Shown: one piece after another, positions 1 to 7,943 of the stretch
Numbering within the stretch: position 1 is the stretch's first letter
How the letters are laid out: each line of letters opens with the position of its first letter
DNA from: Nonomuraea montanisoli
GTDB lineage: Bacteria; Actinomycetota; Actinomycetes; Streptosporangiales; Streptosporangiaceae
Assembly (NCBI RefSeq): GCF_013363975.1
Contig: NZ_JABWGN010000012.1
Location: 217,423 to 281,422, forward strand
Reading direction: 5' to 3'
DNA length: 64,000 nucleotides
Made by a program: the position numbers and the translations under genes
Notes under the pieces: model-generated
What the model was told of the DNA's origin: nothing
The model's database searches: none
The model's input: only the letters and a program-made list of their open reading frames with translations

Positions 1-1437
1 CGAAGCGACGACCGCGGCGGCGAGCCCGGCGACGCCCGCGGCCACCAGCATGCGCGCATGGGAGCGGAGCAGGCGACGGCCGTCGATGCGGCCGATCCGG
101 CGCCGCAGCGACTGCGCGGTGATCACGAGTCCCAGGGCGTAGGCGACGGCCGTGCATCCGGCGAGGGCGACGACCATGTCCGCGCCCGGGTGCAGCCGCG
201 CGGCGACCAGGCTGGCGACGAGGAGCGCGGCGGAGACCGCCACACTGATCAGGGCCGGCGTGCGCGTGTCACCGAGGGCGTAGTGAACGCGCAGCATGAT
301 CTGGTAGCCGGCGAACGGGACCAGCGCCGGAGCGTAGGCGGCCAGCACGACGCCCGTGAGGTGCGCCGCGCCGGGTGAGGCGTTCCCGTGCGCGAACAAC
401 AGAGTGGTCAGCCGCGGGCCGAGCACGACGAGCGCGGCGGCCACGGGAACCAGCACCACGCCGGTCAGCCGCAGGCTCCGGGACAGGTCGGCGGTGACCT
501 GGGACAGGTCGCGTTCGGTCGCCGCCCGGCTCATGCGGGGCAGCATGCCGGTGATCACGGTCACCGCGACGACCGCGTACGGCAGCTGGAACAAGGTGTA
601 CGCGTTGGAGAAGACGCTCACCGCGCCCGGCCCGGCCTGCGACGCGAGCCGGTTGACGACGATCAGCGCGGCCTGCGCGGCGGTCACCGACGCGACGGTC
701 CATCCGGCCATCGCCGCGATCCTGCGCACCGCGATGCCGCGCGGGTCGGCGCGCAGGCGCAGCGGGAAACCGGCCCGTCGCGTGACCACCGCCAGGACGA
801 CCATCTGGGCGCCGACTCCGGCGCTGGTGCCGATCGACAGCAACAGCGTCTGGCCCTGCGTCAGCGTCTCCATCCGGCCGGTTCCGCCCGCCAGCAGAAA
901 CGTCCCGGCGGTGGCGATGACGACCAGGTTGTTGGCCACCGGCGCCCACATGGGAGCGGCGAACCGTCCCCGGGCGTTCAGGATCGCGGCCAGTGCCGCG
1001 CTGATGCCGTAGAAGAGGATCTGGGGCAGGAAGATCCGGGTGAAGTCGACGGCCAGCTCGCGCTGGGCGGCCCCGAACCCGGGGACGGTCAGCTCCACGA
1101 TCAGCGGGGCGGCGACGATCGTCACCAGGACGACCGCCGAGAGCCCGTAGAGCACCAGGGACAGCAGCCGCTGCGTGAACAGCTCCGCGTCGACGTCCTC
1201 GTCAGCCGTGACGCGGACCAGCAGCGGAACCAGCACGCTCGCGGCCGCCCCGCCCATCACCAGTTCGTAGACGGCGTTGGGGGTGACGTTGGCGGCGGTG
1301 TAGGTGTCGAGCAGGTGCGTGCCGAGCCCGAGAGCGGAGACCAGCGCCAGCGTACGGAGGAACCCGGTGATCCGGGAGACCAGGGTGGCCACCGCCATCG
1401 CCCGGCCGGTCCGCTGGAAGCTCGGCTGGTCCGCCAT
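1..1437 (-). CDS. murJ: MurJ/MviN-type lipid II flippase (3' end outside window)
   Basis: The first 479 codons of a MurJ/MviN-family protein are present; the C-terminus lies beyond the window edge. The family flips lipid II across the cytoplasmic membrane for peptidoglycan synthesis. Seen: the N-terminal element SRITGFLRT (residues 21-29), typical of the start of this family, then a long series of hydrophobic segments with short basic loops over the whole length. The ATG at 1437 has a GAGAGG about 8 bases upstream. It is divergent from the esterase gene. Actinomycetes often carry several paralogues, so this may be a secondary copy rather than the essential one. No kinase-like extension can be judged because the end is missing. 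Confidence 0.88.
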   Translation of the reverse strand, partial: MADQPSFQRTGRAMAVATLVSRITGFLRTLALVSALGLGTHLLDTYTAANVTPNAVYELVMGGAAASVLVPLLVRVTADEDVDAELFTQRLLSLVLYGLSAVVLVTIVAAPLIVELTVPGFGAAQRELAVDFTRIFLPQILFYGISAALAAILNARGRFAAPMWAPVANNLVVIATAGTFLLAGGTGRMETLTQGQTLLLSIGTSAGVGAQMVVLAVVTRRAGFPLRLRADPRGIAVRRIAAMAGWTVASVTAAQAALIVVNRLASQAGPGAVSVFSNAYTLFQLPYAVVAVTVITGMLPRMSRAATERDLSQVTADLSRSLRLTGVVLVPVAAALVVLGPRLTTLLFAHGNASPGAAHLTGVVLAAYAPALVPFAGYQIMLRVHYALGDTRTPALISVAVSAALLVASLVAARLHPGADMVVALAGCTAVAYALGLVITAQSLRRRIGRIDGRRLLRSHARMLVAAGVAGLAAAVVAS

Positions 1438-1564
1438 GAAGGAGGCCTCTCTTGTCGGCGATCAACGGATCGATTATGTCCGTGAGATCACTCCTCGGGG
1501 CGATTTCCGGCGGAGATGTCATCGCCGTTTGAAGGTTTCCCGGAGCGATGCCAGCGACTTCGCG

Positions 1565-1601
1565 CGAAAGTTCACACCGAAAGTTCAACGATACCGTTGA
1601 A
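1565..1601. promoter_or_regulatory. Putative promoter/operator of the esterase gene
   Basis: A direct repeat CGAAAGTTCA occurs twice (1565-1574, 1578-1587), running into a dyad TTCAACG-ATAC-CGTTGAA (1584-1601). The spacer of the dyad contains the start of TACCGT (1592-1597), a good -10 hexamer ending 7 bases before the ATG at 1605. A protein bound to the dyad would cover the -10 element. No regulator gene is adjacent, so the binding factor is unknown. Confidence 0.4.
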
Positions 1602-1604
1602 GGC

Positions 1605-2780
1605 ATGGACATCAAGGACACAGCCCGGCCGTTCGACGGCGCGGGAGTCTCGGCCTTCCTGCGCTCGCTGCCCGCCAAGCCCCTGCTGCTCGGCCTGGGC
1701 GAAGCCCGGCACTTCGTGGACGAACTGGGCGAGCTGCGCAACGAGCTCTTCCGGCATCTGGTCGAGCACGAGGGCTACCGGTCGTTCGCCATCGAGAGCG
1801 ACTGCCTCATGGGGCTCGTGGTGGACGACTACGTCACGACGGGCACGGGCACGCTCGACGACGTCATGGAACGCGGCTTCAGCCACAACTTCGGCACCTC
1901 GCCGGCCAACCGCGAGCTCGTACGCTGGATGCGGTCGTACAACGAGGAGCACGACGAGAAGCTCAGGTTCTTCGGCTTCGACGCCCCCCTGGAGTACTGG
2001 GCGGCGAGCCCGCGCCAGGCGCTCACCGGCCTCTACGGCCTGCTCGACGGCCCGCTCCCCTCCGCTGTGGTGACCGCGGAGACCCTCGACACGCTGCTCG
2101 GCCCGGACGACCGGTGGTCGAACGAGGCCACGGCCATGGACCCGTCCCAGTCGATCGGCCAGTCCGCCGACGCGCAGCGCCTGCGGCTGATCGCCGACGA
2201 CCTGGTGGCGCTGCTGGAGACGCAGGCGCCGCAGATGAGCGCGAAGGACCGGGAGCTGGCGGAGCTGTACGGGCGCACCGCCGTCGGCCTGCTCCGCTAC
2301 CACTACTGGATGGCCGATGCGTCCCCGGCGCGGTGGACCCGGCTGTCAGCCCTGCGGGACGCGATGATGGCCGCCAACCTGCGCGCCGTCGCCGAGCACG
2401 GCCCGGCCCTGGTCTTCGCCAGCAACCTGCACCTGCAGCGGAACAAGACCCTGATGGCGTTCGGCGACCAGCGGCTGGAGTGGTGGAGCGCGGGGGCGAT
2501 CGCCGCGACGAGCCTGGGCGACCGGTACGCGTTCCTGGCCTCGGCCCTCGGCACGGCGGGCGACGACGCCCCGTCCCCGGACACCGTCGAGGGCATCCTG
2601 TCCACGCTCCCCTGGGACCACGCTCTCGTCGACGCCCGCCGCCTGGCCGAGGCCGTCACGGAGCCCGCCCCCCGCGTCTCCCAAGATTTCGCCTATTTCC
2701 CGCTGAAGCCGAACCAGCTCGACATGATGGACGGCGTCGTCTTCCTCAAGCAGGTCGTCAGGCTGGGAAAGCTGGGTTGA
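1605..2780 (+). CDS. Erythromycin esterase family protein
   Basis: A 391-residue protein of the erythromycin esterase (EreA/EreB-like) superfamily. Family members hydrolyse macrolide lactones, but many actinobacterial homologues have unknown substrates. Seen: the N-terminal motif GLGEARH (Glu33, His36), matching the catalytic Glu/His region of Ere enzymes; the following helix rich in E/L (residues 38-50); AIESD near residue 65; and a late FASNLHLQ segment corresponding to the second His-containing motif. No signal peptide, so cytoplasmic. The ATG at 1605 was chosen over an in-frame ATG 57 bases upstream because TACCGT lies 7 bases before it, fitting a leaderless transcript, and because family homology starts here. 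It could be a resistance or detoxification gene; no macrolide cluster is visible. Confidence 0.85.
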   Translation: MDIKDTARPFDGAGVSAFLRSLPAKPLLLGLGEARHFVDELGELRNELFRHLVEHEGYRSFAIESDCLMGLVVDDYVTTGTGTLDDVMERGFSHNFGTSPANRELVRWMRSYNEEHDEKLRFFGFDAPLEYWAASPRQALTGLYGLLDGPLPSAVVTAETLDTLLGPDDRWSNEATAMDPSQSIGQSADAQRLRLIADDLVALLETQAPQMSAKDRELAELYGRTAVGLLRYHYWMADASPARWTRLSALRDAMMAANLRAVAEHGPALVFASNLHLQRNKTLMAFGDQRLEWWSAGAIAATSLGDRYAFLASALGTAGDDAPSPDTVEGILSTLPWDHALVDARRLAEAVTEPAPRVSQDFAYFPLKPNQLDMMDGVVFLKQVVRLGKLG

Positions 2781-2787
2781 CGGGCGG

Positions 2788-3987
2788 TCACACGTCCCAG
2801 GTGACCGGGAGGCTCTTGACCCCGTAGATGTCCGCGGTCTCCGGGCGCAGGGCGACCTCTTCGGCCGGTACGGCCAGCCGCAGCGTGGGGAAGCGGTCGA
2901 GCAGCGCGGGGAGCGCGACGCGCATCTCGACGCGGGCCAGCTGCTGCCCCAGGCACTGGTGGATGCCGTGGCTGAAGGCCAGGTGGCCGCCCTCCTGCCG
3001 GCGCACGTCGAGGACGTGGGGGTCGGTGAAGCGCTCGGGGTCGCGGTTGGCGGTGGCGTAGGACAGGACGAGCGTGGAGCCGGCCTTGACGGTCTGGCCG
3101 GCCAGCTCGACGTCCTCCAGCGCGACTCGCGTGAGCTGCTTGGCGACGGTGAGATACCGCAGCAGCTCCTCCACGGCCCCGTCGGTGAGCGCGGGCTCGG
3201 CGCGCAGCGCCTCCCGTTGCTCCGGGTTCTGGAGCAGGGCGAACGTGCCCAGCGCCAGCATGTTCGCGGTGGTGTCGAACCCGGCCGACAGCAGGATCAG
3301 GGCCATGCCCCGCAGTTCCTCATCGGTCAGGTCGCTGTCGAGCAGGTCGCTGAGCACGTCGTCGGTGGGGTTGGCGCGCTTAGCGGCCACCAGCTCGGCG
3401 AGGTACTGCTGGGTCGCGGTGTAGGCGGCGATCAGCTCATCGTCGCCGACCTCCCCGCCGAGGAACTTGTCGATGTTCTCCTGGAAGAGGCCCCGGTCCT
3501 CGTACGGCACGCCCAGCAGCTCGCAGATGATGACGGCGGGGATCGGCTTGGCGAACGCGGTCACCAGGTCCGCCGACGGCCCGGCCTTCTCCATCGCGTC
3601 CAGGTGCTCGGCGGTGACCTGCTCGACGCGCTCGGTCAGCAGCCGCATCCGCCGGACGGTGAACTTGCCCACCAGCGGCTTGCGGTAGCGGCTGTGCAGC
3701 GGCTCGTCCATGAGGAGGAACTCGCCGGGCGGCGCCGGGGGGACCTCGATGTCGCCGTAGTCGACCAGCGGGTGGTGGCGCATGAGCTCCTTGCGGGAGC
3801 TGAACCGAGGGTCGGCCAGGATCGCCCGCGTCAGGTCGTAGCCGGTGACCAGCCAGCCCTCGTGCCCGTCGGGGAAGGGCAGGCGGCTGATCGGGCCGTG
3901 CTCGCGGGCCTCGATCAGCTCCTTGGGCGGGTCGAAGGGACAGCCGGGCTGCCGCTCGGTCGGCAGCTTGGCGACGGTGTGTGCCAT
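2788..3987 (-). CDS. Cytochrome P450
   Basis: A 399-residue soluble bacterial P450. Seen: I-helix oxygen-activation motif SAGFDTTAN, the ExxR helix (EELLR), and the haem-ligand loop FSHGIHQCLG with proximal Cys345. Length and the N-terminal QPGCPFDPP motif resemble the CYP105/CYP107-type enzymes of actinomycetes, which hydroxylate macrolides, terpenes or xenobiotics. Substrate cannot be predicted. The ATG at 3987 follows GAGAGGAACGACC. No ferredoxin or reductase gene adjoins it, so electrons must come from elsewhere. It is convergent with the esterase (7-base gap) and divergent from the reductase gene across 241 bases that show only a repeated TGACACGG and no further gene. Confidence 0.95.
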   Translation of the reverse strand: MAHTVAKLPTERQPGCPFDPPKELIEAREHGPISRLPFPDGHEGWLVTGYDLTRAILADPRFSSRKELMRHHPLVDYGDIEVPPAPPGEFLLMDEPLHSRYRKPLVGKFTVRRMRLLTERVEQVTAEHLDAMEKAGPSADLVTAFAKPIPAVIICELLGVPYEDRGLFQENIDKFLGGEVGDDELIAAYTATQQYLAELVAAKRANPTDDVLSDLLDSDLTDEELRGMALILLSAGFDTTANMLALGTFALLQNPEQREALRAEPALTDGAVEELLRYLTVAKQLTRVALEDVELAGQTVKAGSTLVLSYATANRDPERFTDPHVLDVRRQEGGHLAFSHGIHQCLGQQLARVEMRVALPALLDRFPTLRLAVPAEEVALRPETADIYGVKSLPVTWDV

Positions 3988-4228
3988 GGTCGTTCCTCTC
4001 CTCGGCCGGCCCAGGGGCGCTGAGCCGTTCATGACATCACCGTCGCCGACCGCGCTGACACGGGACCGTCGCCGTCCTGACACGGCACCGGCGGACCCGG
4101 CGGCGATCACCCGGCCGGCCGCCGCGCGCCGGGCCGGCAGGCCGGTAGCCGCTGTCGTAGGCCCTGGGCGACCAGCCGCCGGAGGTCCGTGACATCGTGG
4201 AACACGGGCGAGCGAAGGAAGCACCGAG

Positions 4229-4945
4229 ATGAGCACCATCGGACTGATCGGCAGCGGACTGATCGGCGGCACCGTCGCCCGGCTGGCCGTCGCCGCCGGA
4301 CACGACGTGGTCCTGAGCAACCGGCGGGGCCCCGAGACCCTGTCCGGCCTGGTCGCCGAGCTGGGCCCGCACGCCCGCGCCGCCACGCCGGCCGAGGCGG
4401 CCGCCGTCGGGGACGTCGTGGTGGTGACCATCCCGCTGCGGGCCTACCGCACGGTGCCGGTCGAGCCGCTGCGCGGCAAGGTCGTCATCGACACGAACAA
4501 CTACTACCCCGAGCGGGACGGCCGCGTCCCCGAGCTGGACGCCGAGACCACGACGACCAGCGAGCTGCTCCAGGCCCACCTGCCCGAGTCGCACGTCGTC
4601 AAGGCGATGAACAACATCCTCTTCGCGCACCTCGGCGAGCTCGCCCGGCCCGGGGGCGACGCCGGACGGTCGGTGCTCCCGATCGCCGGCGACGACGCGG
4701 AGGCGAAGCGGGCCGTCGCCGCGTTCCTCGATTCGATCGGCTATGACGCGTTCGACGCCGGTCCGCTCGCCGAGGGCTGGCGTTTCCAGCGCGACACGGC
4801 GGCCTACGCCGATCCGTACTTCAGCGAGGGCCACAGCCTGGCCGCGACGATGGGGCAGGGAGCCGAGCCGGGACCGGGCCGGCCCGTCACCGCGGACACG
4901 ATGCGCACCGCGCTGGCGGCGGCGAAGCGGTACCGGGACATGTGA
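4229..4945 (+). CDS. NADPH-dependent F420 reductase-type oxidoreductase
   Basis: A 238-residue Rossmann protein of the F420_oxidored (pfam03807) type. Seen: N-terminal dinucleotide-binding motif GSGLIG (residues 8-13), the NRRGPE turn after beta-2 that suits the NADP phosphate, VVVVTIPL and KVVIDTNNYY strands, and VVKAMNNI. These are typical of the NAD(P)-binding subgroup often annotated as NADPH-dependent F420 reductases; many members may act on other substrates. ATG at 4229 is preceded by GAAGGA. Divergent from the P450. Whether it supplies reductant to that P450 is only a guess from proximity. Confidence 0.82.
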   Translation: MSTIGLIGSGLIGGTVARLAVAAGHDVVLSNRRGPETLSGLVAELGPHARAATPAEAAAVGDVVVVTIPLRAYRTVPVEPLRGKVVIDTNNYYPERDGRVPELDAETTTTSELLQAHLPESHVVKAMNNILFAHLGELARPGGDAGRSVLPIAGDDAEAKRAVAAFLDSIGYDAFDAGPLAEGWRFQRDTAAYADPYFSEGHSLAATMGQGAEPGPGRPVTADTMRTALAAAKRYRDM

Positions 4946-5008
4946 CACCGCCGCCAGCGCCCGCGTGTCGCCGGGCTGGTCCGCCCCCGTCCTACAGGCC
5001 GTGCCGCG

Positions 5009-5203
5009 ATCCACTTCGACGTCGACGCCGCGGAAGGCCCGCTCGGCCTCGGCAAGGTCCCCGGCGGGCTGACCGGCGCCGAGGTGAACCGGATCGCGCG
5101 ACTTGCGGGCGCGGCCGACGTGGTGGCCACCACGGTCGCCGATCAGTCCGACGGACTGCCGGTCCGCGCGGCTGTGGGTCGGCTCCCGAGCGCGGGCTCG
5201 TAA
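5009..5203 (+). pseudogene. Arginase/agmatinase-family remnant (C-terminal piece)
   Basis: In one frame (ATC at 5009 to TAA at 5201) the sequence reads HFDVDAAEGP, PGGLTGAEVNR and VATTVAD, matching the metal-binding DxD strand and the following PGGL helix of ureohydrolases (arginase/agmatinase family). There is no upstream part of the gene, no start codon, and the last 20 codons overlap the 3' end of the opposing monooxygenase. I infer a fossil of a C-terminal fragment; the rest has been lost. A chance resemblance cannot be fully excluded. Confidence 0.45.
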
Positions 5204-6372
5204 TCGGGCAGGACGAGGGCGGTGTTCGCGGCGCGGCCCTCGCTGCCGGACGGCAGCGCCGCCTGGCCGCGCAACATCGCGTTCCGCGCGTCGAGGCGCT
5301 CCCGCGTGCGCGGGGCCACCACGCCGCCGCCCTCCGTGGCGAGGGCCTGGTTCCGCTCCACGAAGTCGCGGACCGTCTTCTCGTACGCCGCGAACGCCGT
5401 GACGTGGTCATCGTGGGTGGCCAGCTCGCCGGCCAGGACGTACGCCCCCACCAGCGACACGCTCGACCCCTGCCCTGACATGAACGACGTCGCGTAGGCG
5501 GCGTCGCCCACCAGGGCGACGCGACCGGCGGACCAGGCCGGCATGTGGATCTGGCTGACGACGTCGAAGAACAGGTCGTCGGCCGCGCGCATCGCCGCCA
5601 CCATCCGCGGGACCTCCCACACCGTGTCGGGGAACGTCGAGGCCACGAGGTCGCGCTGCGCCTGCGGGGTGCGGAAGGCCGTGAACGGCGGTTCGTCCCG
5701 GGCGAAGGTCAGGAAGCCGTGCATCGGCTCGCCGGGATCGTGCGCGTAGAGGGCGGCGGCCCGGCCCGGAACGTTCCACAGCACTCCCTCGTGCGCGAGG
5801 CCGAGGTCGTTGGGCATGGTGAAGCCGGCGAAGCAGAAGCCGAGGTAGCGGTGGTAGCGCTCTTCCGGGCCGAAGGCCAGGGCGCGGGTGTTGGAGTGCA
5901 GCCCGTCGGCGCCGATCACCAGGTCGAACGCGCGCCGGACGCCGCTGTCGAAGGTGACCTCCACGTGGCCGCCGCGGTCGTCGAGAGTGGCGATGGAGTC
6001 GTCGAACAGGAACTCGACCTTGTCGCGGACCAGGTCGTAGAGGCAGTCGGCCAGGTCGCCCCTGCGTACTTCGAGGTCGAGGCCCTCGGCGCCGCCGGTG
6101 AAGGTCTCGGGGCGCAGGCCGGCGAGGACGGTGCCGTCGGCGTCGAGGAAGGTGATCCGGCGGGTGTCCACGTGGAGCCGCCGGAGAGGCGGGAGCAGGC
6201 CCATGCGTTCGACGACGTCGCGTGCGGTGCCGCGGATGTCGATGGCGTACCCTCCCCCGCGCAGGCGGGAGGCCTTCTCCACGACGGTGACCTCGAAGCC
6301 GTAGCGGTCCAGCCAGTACGCGAGCGACGGACCGGCGATGCTGGCCCCGGAGATGAGAATCGTGCGCTTCAT
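5143..6372 (-). CDS. FAD-dependent aromatic-type monooxygenase
   Basis: A 409-residue flavoprotein monooxygenase of the PHBH/TetX-like class A group. Seen: N-terminal FAD Rossmann motif GASIAG in ILISGASIAGPSLAYW, the middle DG motif (GADGLHSNTR), and the second FAD motif with GDAAYATSFMSGQGSS. Such enzymes hydroxylate aromatic or polycyclic compounds with NAD(P)H and O2. ATG at 6372 follows GGGAGGATCCCCC; a longer in-frame start would run through the operator region. It is divergent from a MarR gene, and two near-identical 21-bp sites lie between them, so induction through that MarR protein is likely. Substrate unknown; could equally inactivate an antibiotic. Confidence 0.9.
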   Translation of the reverse strand: MKRTILISGASIAGPSLAYWLDRYGFEVTVVEKASRLRGGGYAIDIRGTARDVVERMGLLPPLRRLHVDTRRITFLDADGTVLAGLRPETFTGGAEGLDLEVRRGDLADCLYDLVRDKVEFLFDDSIATLDDRGGHVEVTFDSGVRRAFDLVIGADGLHSNTRALAFGPEERYHRYLGFCFAGFTMPNDLGLAHEGVLWNVPGRAAALYAHDPGEPMHGFLTFARDEPPFTAFRTPQAQRDLVASTFPDTVWEVPRMVAAMRAADDLFFDVVSQIHMPAWSAGRVALVGDAAYATSFMSGQGSSVSLVGAYVLAGELATHDDHVTAFAAYEKTVRDFVERNQALATEGGGVVAPRTRERLDARNAMLRGQAALPSGSEGRAANTALVLPDYEPALGSRPTAARTGSPSD

Positions 6373-6405
6373 GGGGGATCCTCCCTGGTCAGACCGATGG
6401 CAGCA

Positions 6406-6497
6406 ATAGATGCATGCTTTAGGTATCCTTATTGCGGGCGCGGGGCGGCCACGAGCACCGCCCCGAACCCCACCATATAGATACATGTTTTAAGTAT
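6406..6497. promoter_or_regulatory. Paired 21-bp operators between monooxygenase and marR
   Basis: Two direct copies of ATAGATRCATGYTTTARGTAT lie at 6406-6426 and 6477-6497, differing at only three positions, all transitions. The second is itself a partial dyad (ATAC-N9-GTAT). The 44 bases just before the second copy are GC-rich, so these AT-rich islands stand out. One copy flanks each divergent gene. The natural reader is the adjacent MarR protein; this is inference. Confidence 0.65.
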
Positions 6498-6512
6498 GCA
6501 ACTGGAGCTGCG

Positions 6513-7010
6513 ATGAACGCTGGGCCCGAGAGTCCCGCCGGTGGCGACGACGACCAGGTGCTGGCCGTGATGCCCCACCTCGCGCAGCTCAGCAACGCCA
6601 TCAGCCGGGGCCGCCTGACCGAGCACGCCATGGAGTCCGCCGGGATCGAGGTGGACCGGCCGGCCTTCTCCGTCCTGGTCTCGGTGCACCTGACCGGCAG
6701 GCCGCTGCGGATCAGCGAGATCGCGGAGAAGATGCAGCTCGTCCAGCCGCACGTCACACGGCAGGTCCAGCAGTTGGAACGCCGCGGCCTGGTACGCCGC
6801 ATCGGCGACCCGAACGACCGCCGCGTCAGCTACATCGAGCCGACCGACCAGGGCCGGGCGGCCGCCGACCGCTACGCGCGCACGCTCATCGGCTGGTTCA
6901 CCGGCGCCATCTCCCACTGGTCCGAGCAGGACCGCGAAGACCTCGGCCGCCTGCTGGCCCGCTTCGCCGACGACGTCACGGCCCACCTGGCCACCCTGGA
7001 GGACACCTGA
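6513..7010 (+). CDS. MarR family transcriptional regulator
   Basis: A 165-residue MarR-type winged-helix protein. Seen: helix-turn-helix region with LRISEIAEKMQLVQPHVTRQVQQL and wing with GDPNDRRVSYIEPT (the DxR signature), flanked by N- and C-terminal helices for dimerisation. ATG at 6513 is chosen because GGAG lies 8 bases upstream and homology starts shortly after; an in-frame start 81 bases upstream would overlap the operator. Divergent from an FAD monooxygenase with twin operators between them, so it probably represses that gene and itself and is released by the enzyme's substrate. Confidence 0.92.
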   Translation: MNAGPESPAGGDDDQVLAVMPHLAQLSNAISRGRLTEHAMESAGIEVDRPAFSVLVSVHLTGRPLRISEIAEKMQLVQPHVTRQVQQLERRGLVRRIGDPNDRRVSYIEPTDQGRAAADRYARTLIGWFTGAISHWSEQDREDLGRLLARFADDVTAHLATLEDT

Positions 7011-7047
7011 CCGATCGGCGCGCTCGCCGTTCGGCCCGGCCAGGAGC

Positions 7048-7869
7048 TCACGCCTTCAGCGACGCGACGACCGCCATGGTCGTGTAGGGCAGGGTGAAGC
7101 CTCCTCCCGCCGCGTCGACGGCGGCCCCGACGGCTTCCAGCACCTCGGCCAACTGGTCCGGCGAGAGCCGGGTGAGTCCGCCCGTGGTGGGCAGCAGGTC
7201 GAGCCATTCGTCGCGGGTGTAGTGCTGCTCCCGGTCGAAGCGCCACTGTTCCGGCTCGCCGAACGCGCCGGCCTGCCGGATGCCCTCGCCGAACGTGGCG
7301 AACATCCGCTGGTAGATCTCCTGGGCCGACCTCGGCGGCCCGCCGCCGAACGGCGAGTCGGGCACCACGCGCCGCATCGCGGCGGCCAGCGCCTCCGTGA
7401 TCGGGGCCGGGGCATCGTACGCGTGGGCGAACACCGCCAGCAGCCCGCCGGGCCGCAGCACCTGAGCCGCCTTGGCCGTGCCCGCGACCGGGTCCACCCA
7501 GTGCCAGGACTGACCGGCGACGACCGCGTCGAACGTGCGCCCGGCGGCGTCCCACTCCTCGAACGTGGCCACCTCGACCTCGACCCCGGTCCTGCGGGCG
7601 AACTCGGCCATCCGGGCGTCCGGCTCGACGCCCAGCACCTTGCAGCCGGCGGCCAGGAACTGCCGGGCTTCGATGCCGGTGCCGCAGCCGACGTCGACGA
7701 CGTCGGGGCCGGGACTGGCGGCCACGATCCGCCGCACCAGGTCATCGGGATAGTCGAGTCGGGCCCGGTCGTAGCGCTCGGCGTCTACTCCGAACGACTC
7801 GGCCATCTGCCTGGCCTTGTGGGGGGCGTTCACGGGCGGCTGGGGTGGTTCTTGCGACATAGTGGGCAT
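7048..7869 (-). CDS. Class I SAM-dependent methyltransferase
   Basis: A protein of 273 residues with a class I methyltransferase fold. Seen: motif I VVDVGCGTGIEA, the acidic loop GVEPD, the post-motif SWHWVDP and LRPGGLLAVF. This matches the UbiE/trans-aconitate-type group acting on small molecules; substrate unknown. Two starts are possible. ATG at 7869 lies 6 bases after TAGAGT, matching leaderless transcription, while ATG at 7860 (270 residues) lacks a ribosome binding site. The promoter carries two tandem palindromes centred 20 bp apart, so the gene is under tight repressor control, but no obvious repressor gene is adjacent. Confidence 0.88.
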   Translation of the reverse strand: MPTMSQEPPQPPVNAPHKARQMAESFGVDAERYDRARLDYPDDLVRRIVAASPGPDVVDVGCGTGIEARQFLAAGCKVLGVEPDARMAEFARRTGVEVEVATFEEWDAAGRTFDAVVAGQSWHWVDPVAGTAKAAQVLRPGGLLAVFAHAYDAPAPITEALAAAMRRVVPDSPFGGGPPRSAQEIYQRMFATFGEGIRQAGAFGEPEQWRFDREQHYTRDEWLDLLPTTGGLTRLSPDQLAEVLEAVGAAVDAAGGGFTLPYTTMAVVASLKA

Positions 7870-7904
7870 GCGCCCACTCTAGTGGGCGCACGCCCACTAG
7901 ACAA
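7861..7904 (-). promoter_or_regulatory. Leaderless promoter with two tandem AGTGGGC-N4-GCCCACT operators
   Basis: On the minus strand TTGTCT (7904-7899) and TAGAGT (7881-7876) form -35 and -10 elements with a 17-base spacer; the +1 falls at the ATG at 7869. A 22-bp dyad with perfect 10-bp arms (7879-7900) fills the spacer. A second dyad with 7-bp arms (7861-7878) covers the transcription start and start codon. Both share AGTGGGC-N4-GCCCACT and their centres are exactly 20 bp apart, about two helical turns, so two dimers could bind the same face. The geometry is typical of TetR-like repression; the repressor is not identified. Confidence 0.7.
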
Positions 7905-7943
7905 CCGGAACGGCCACCGGGACATGCCGGTACCTTCGGGCAG

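Noticed and set aside
388..1485. Long plus-strand open frame rich in Gln, Asp, Arg and Gly opposite murJ.
   Set aside because: Antisense shadow of a high-GC gene: low-complexity composition and no domain; the minus strand has a clear membrane protein.
7879..7900. The 22-bp dyad considered as a rho-independent terminator.
   Set aside because: It sits inside a promoter with a matching second dyad at 20-bp phasing and no gene ends here, so an operator is the better reading.
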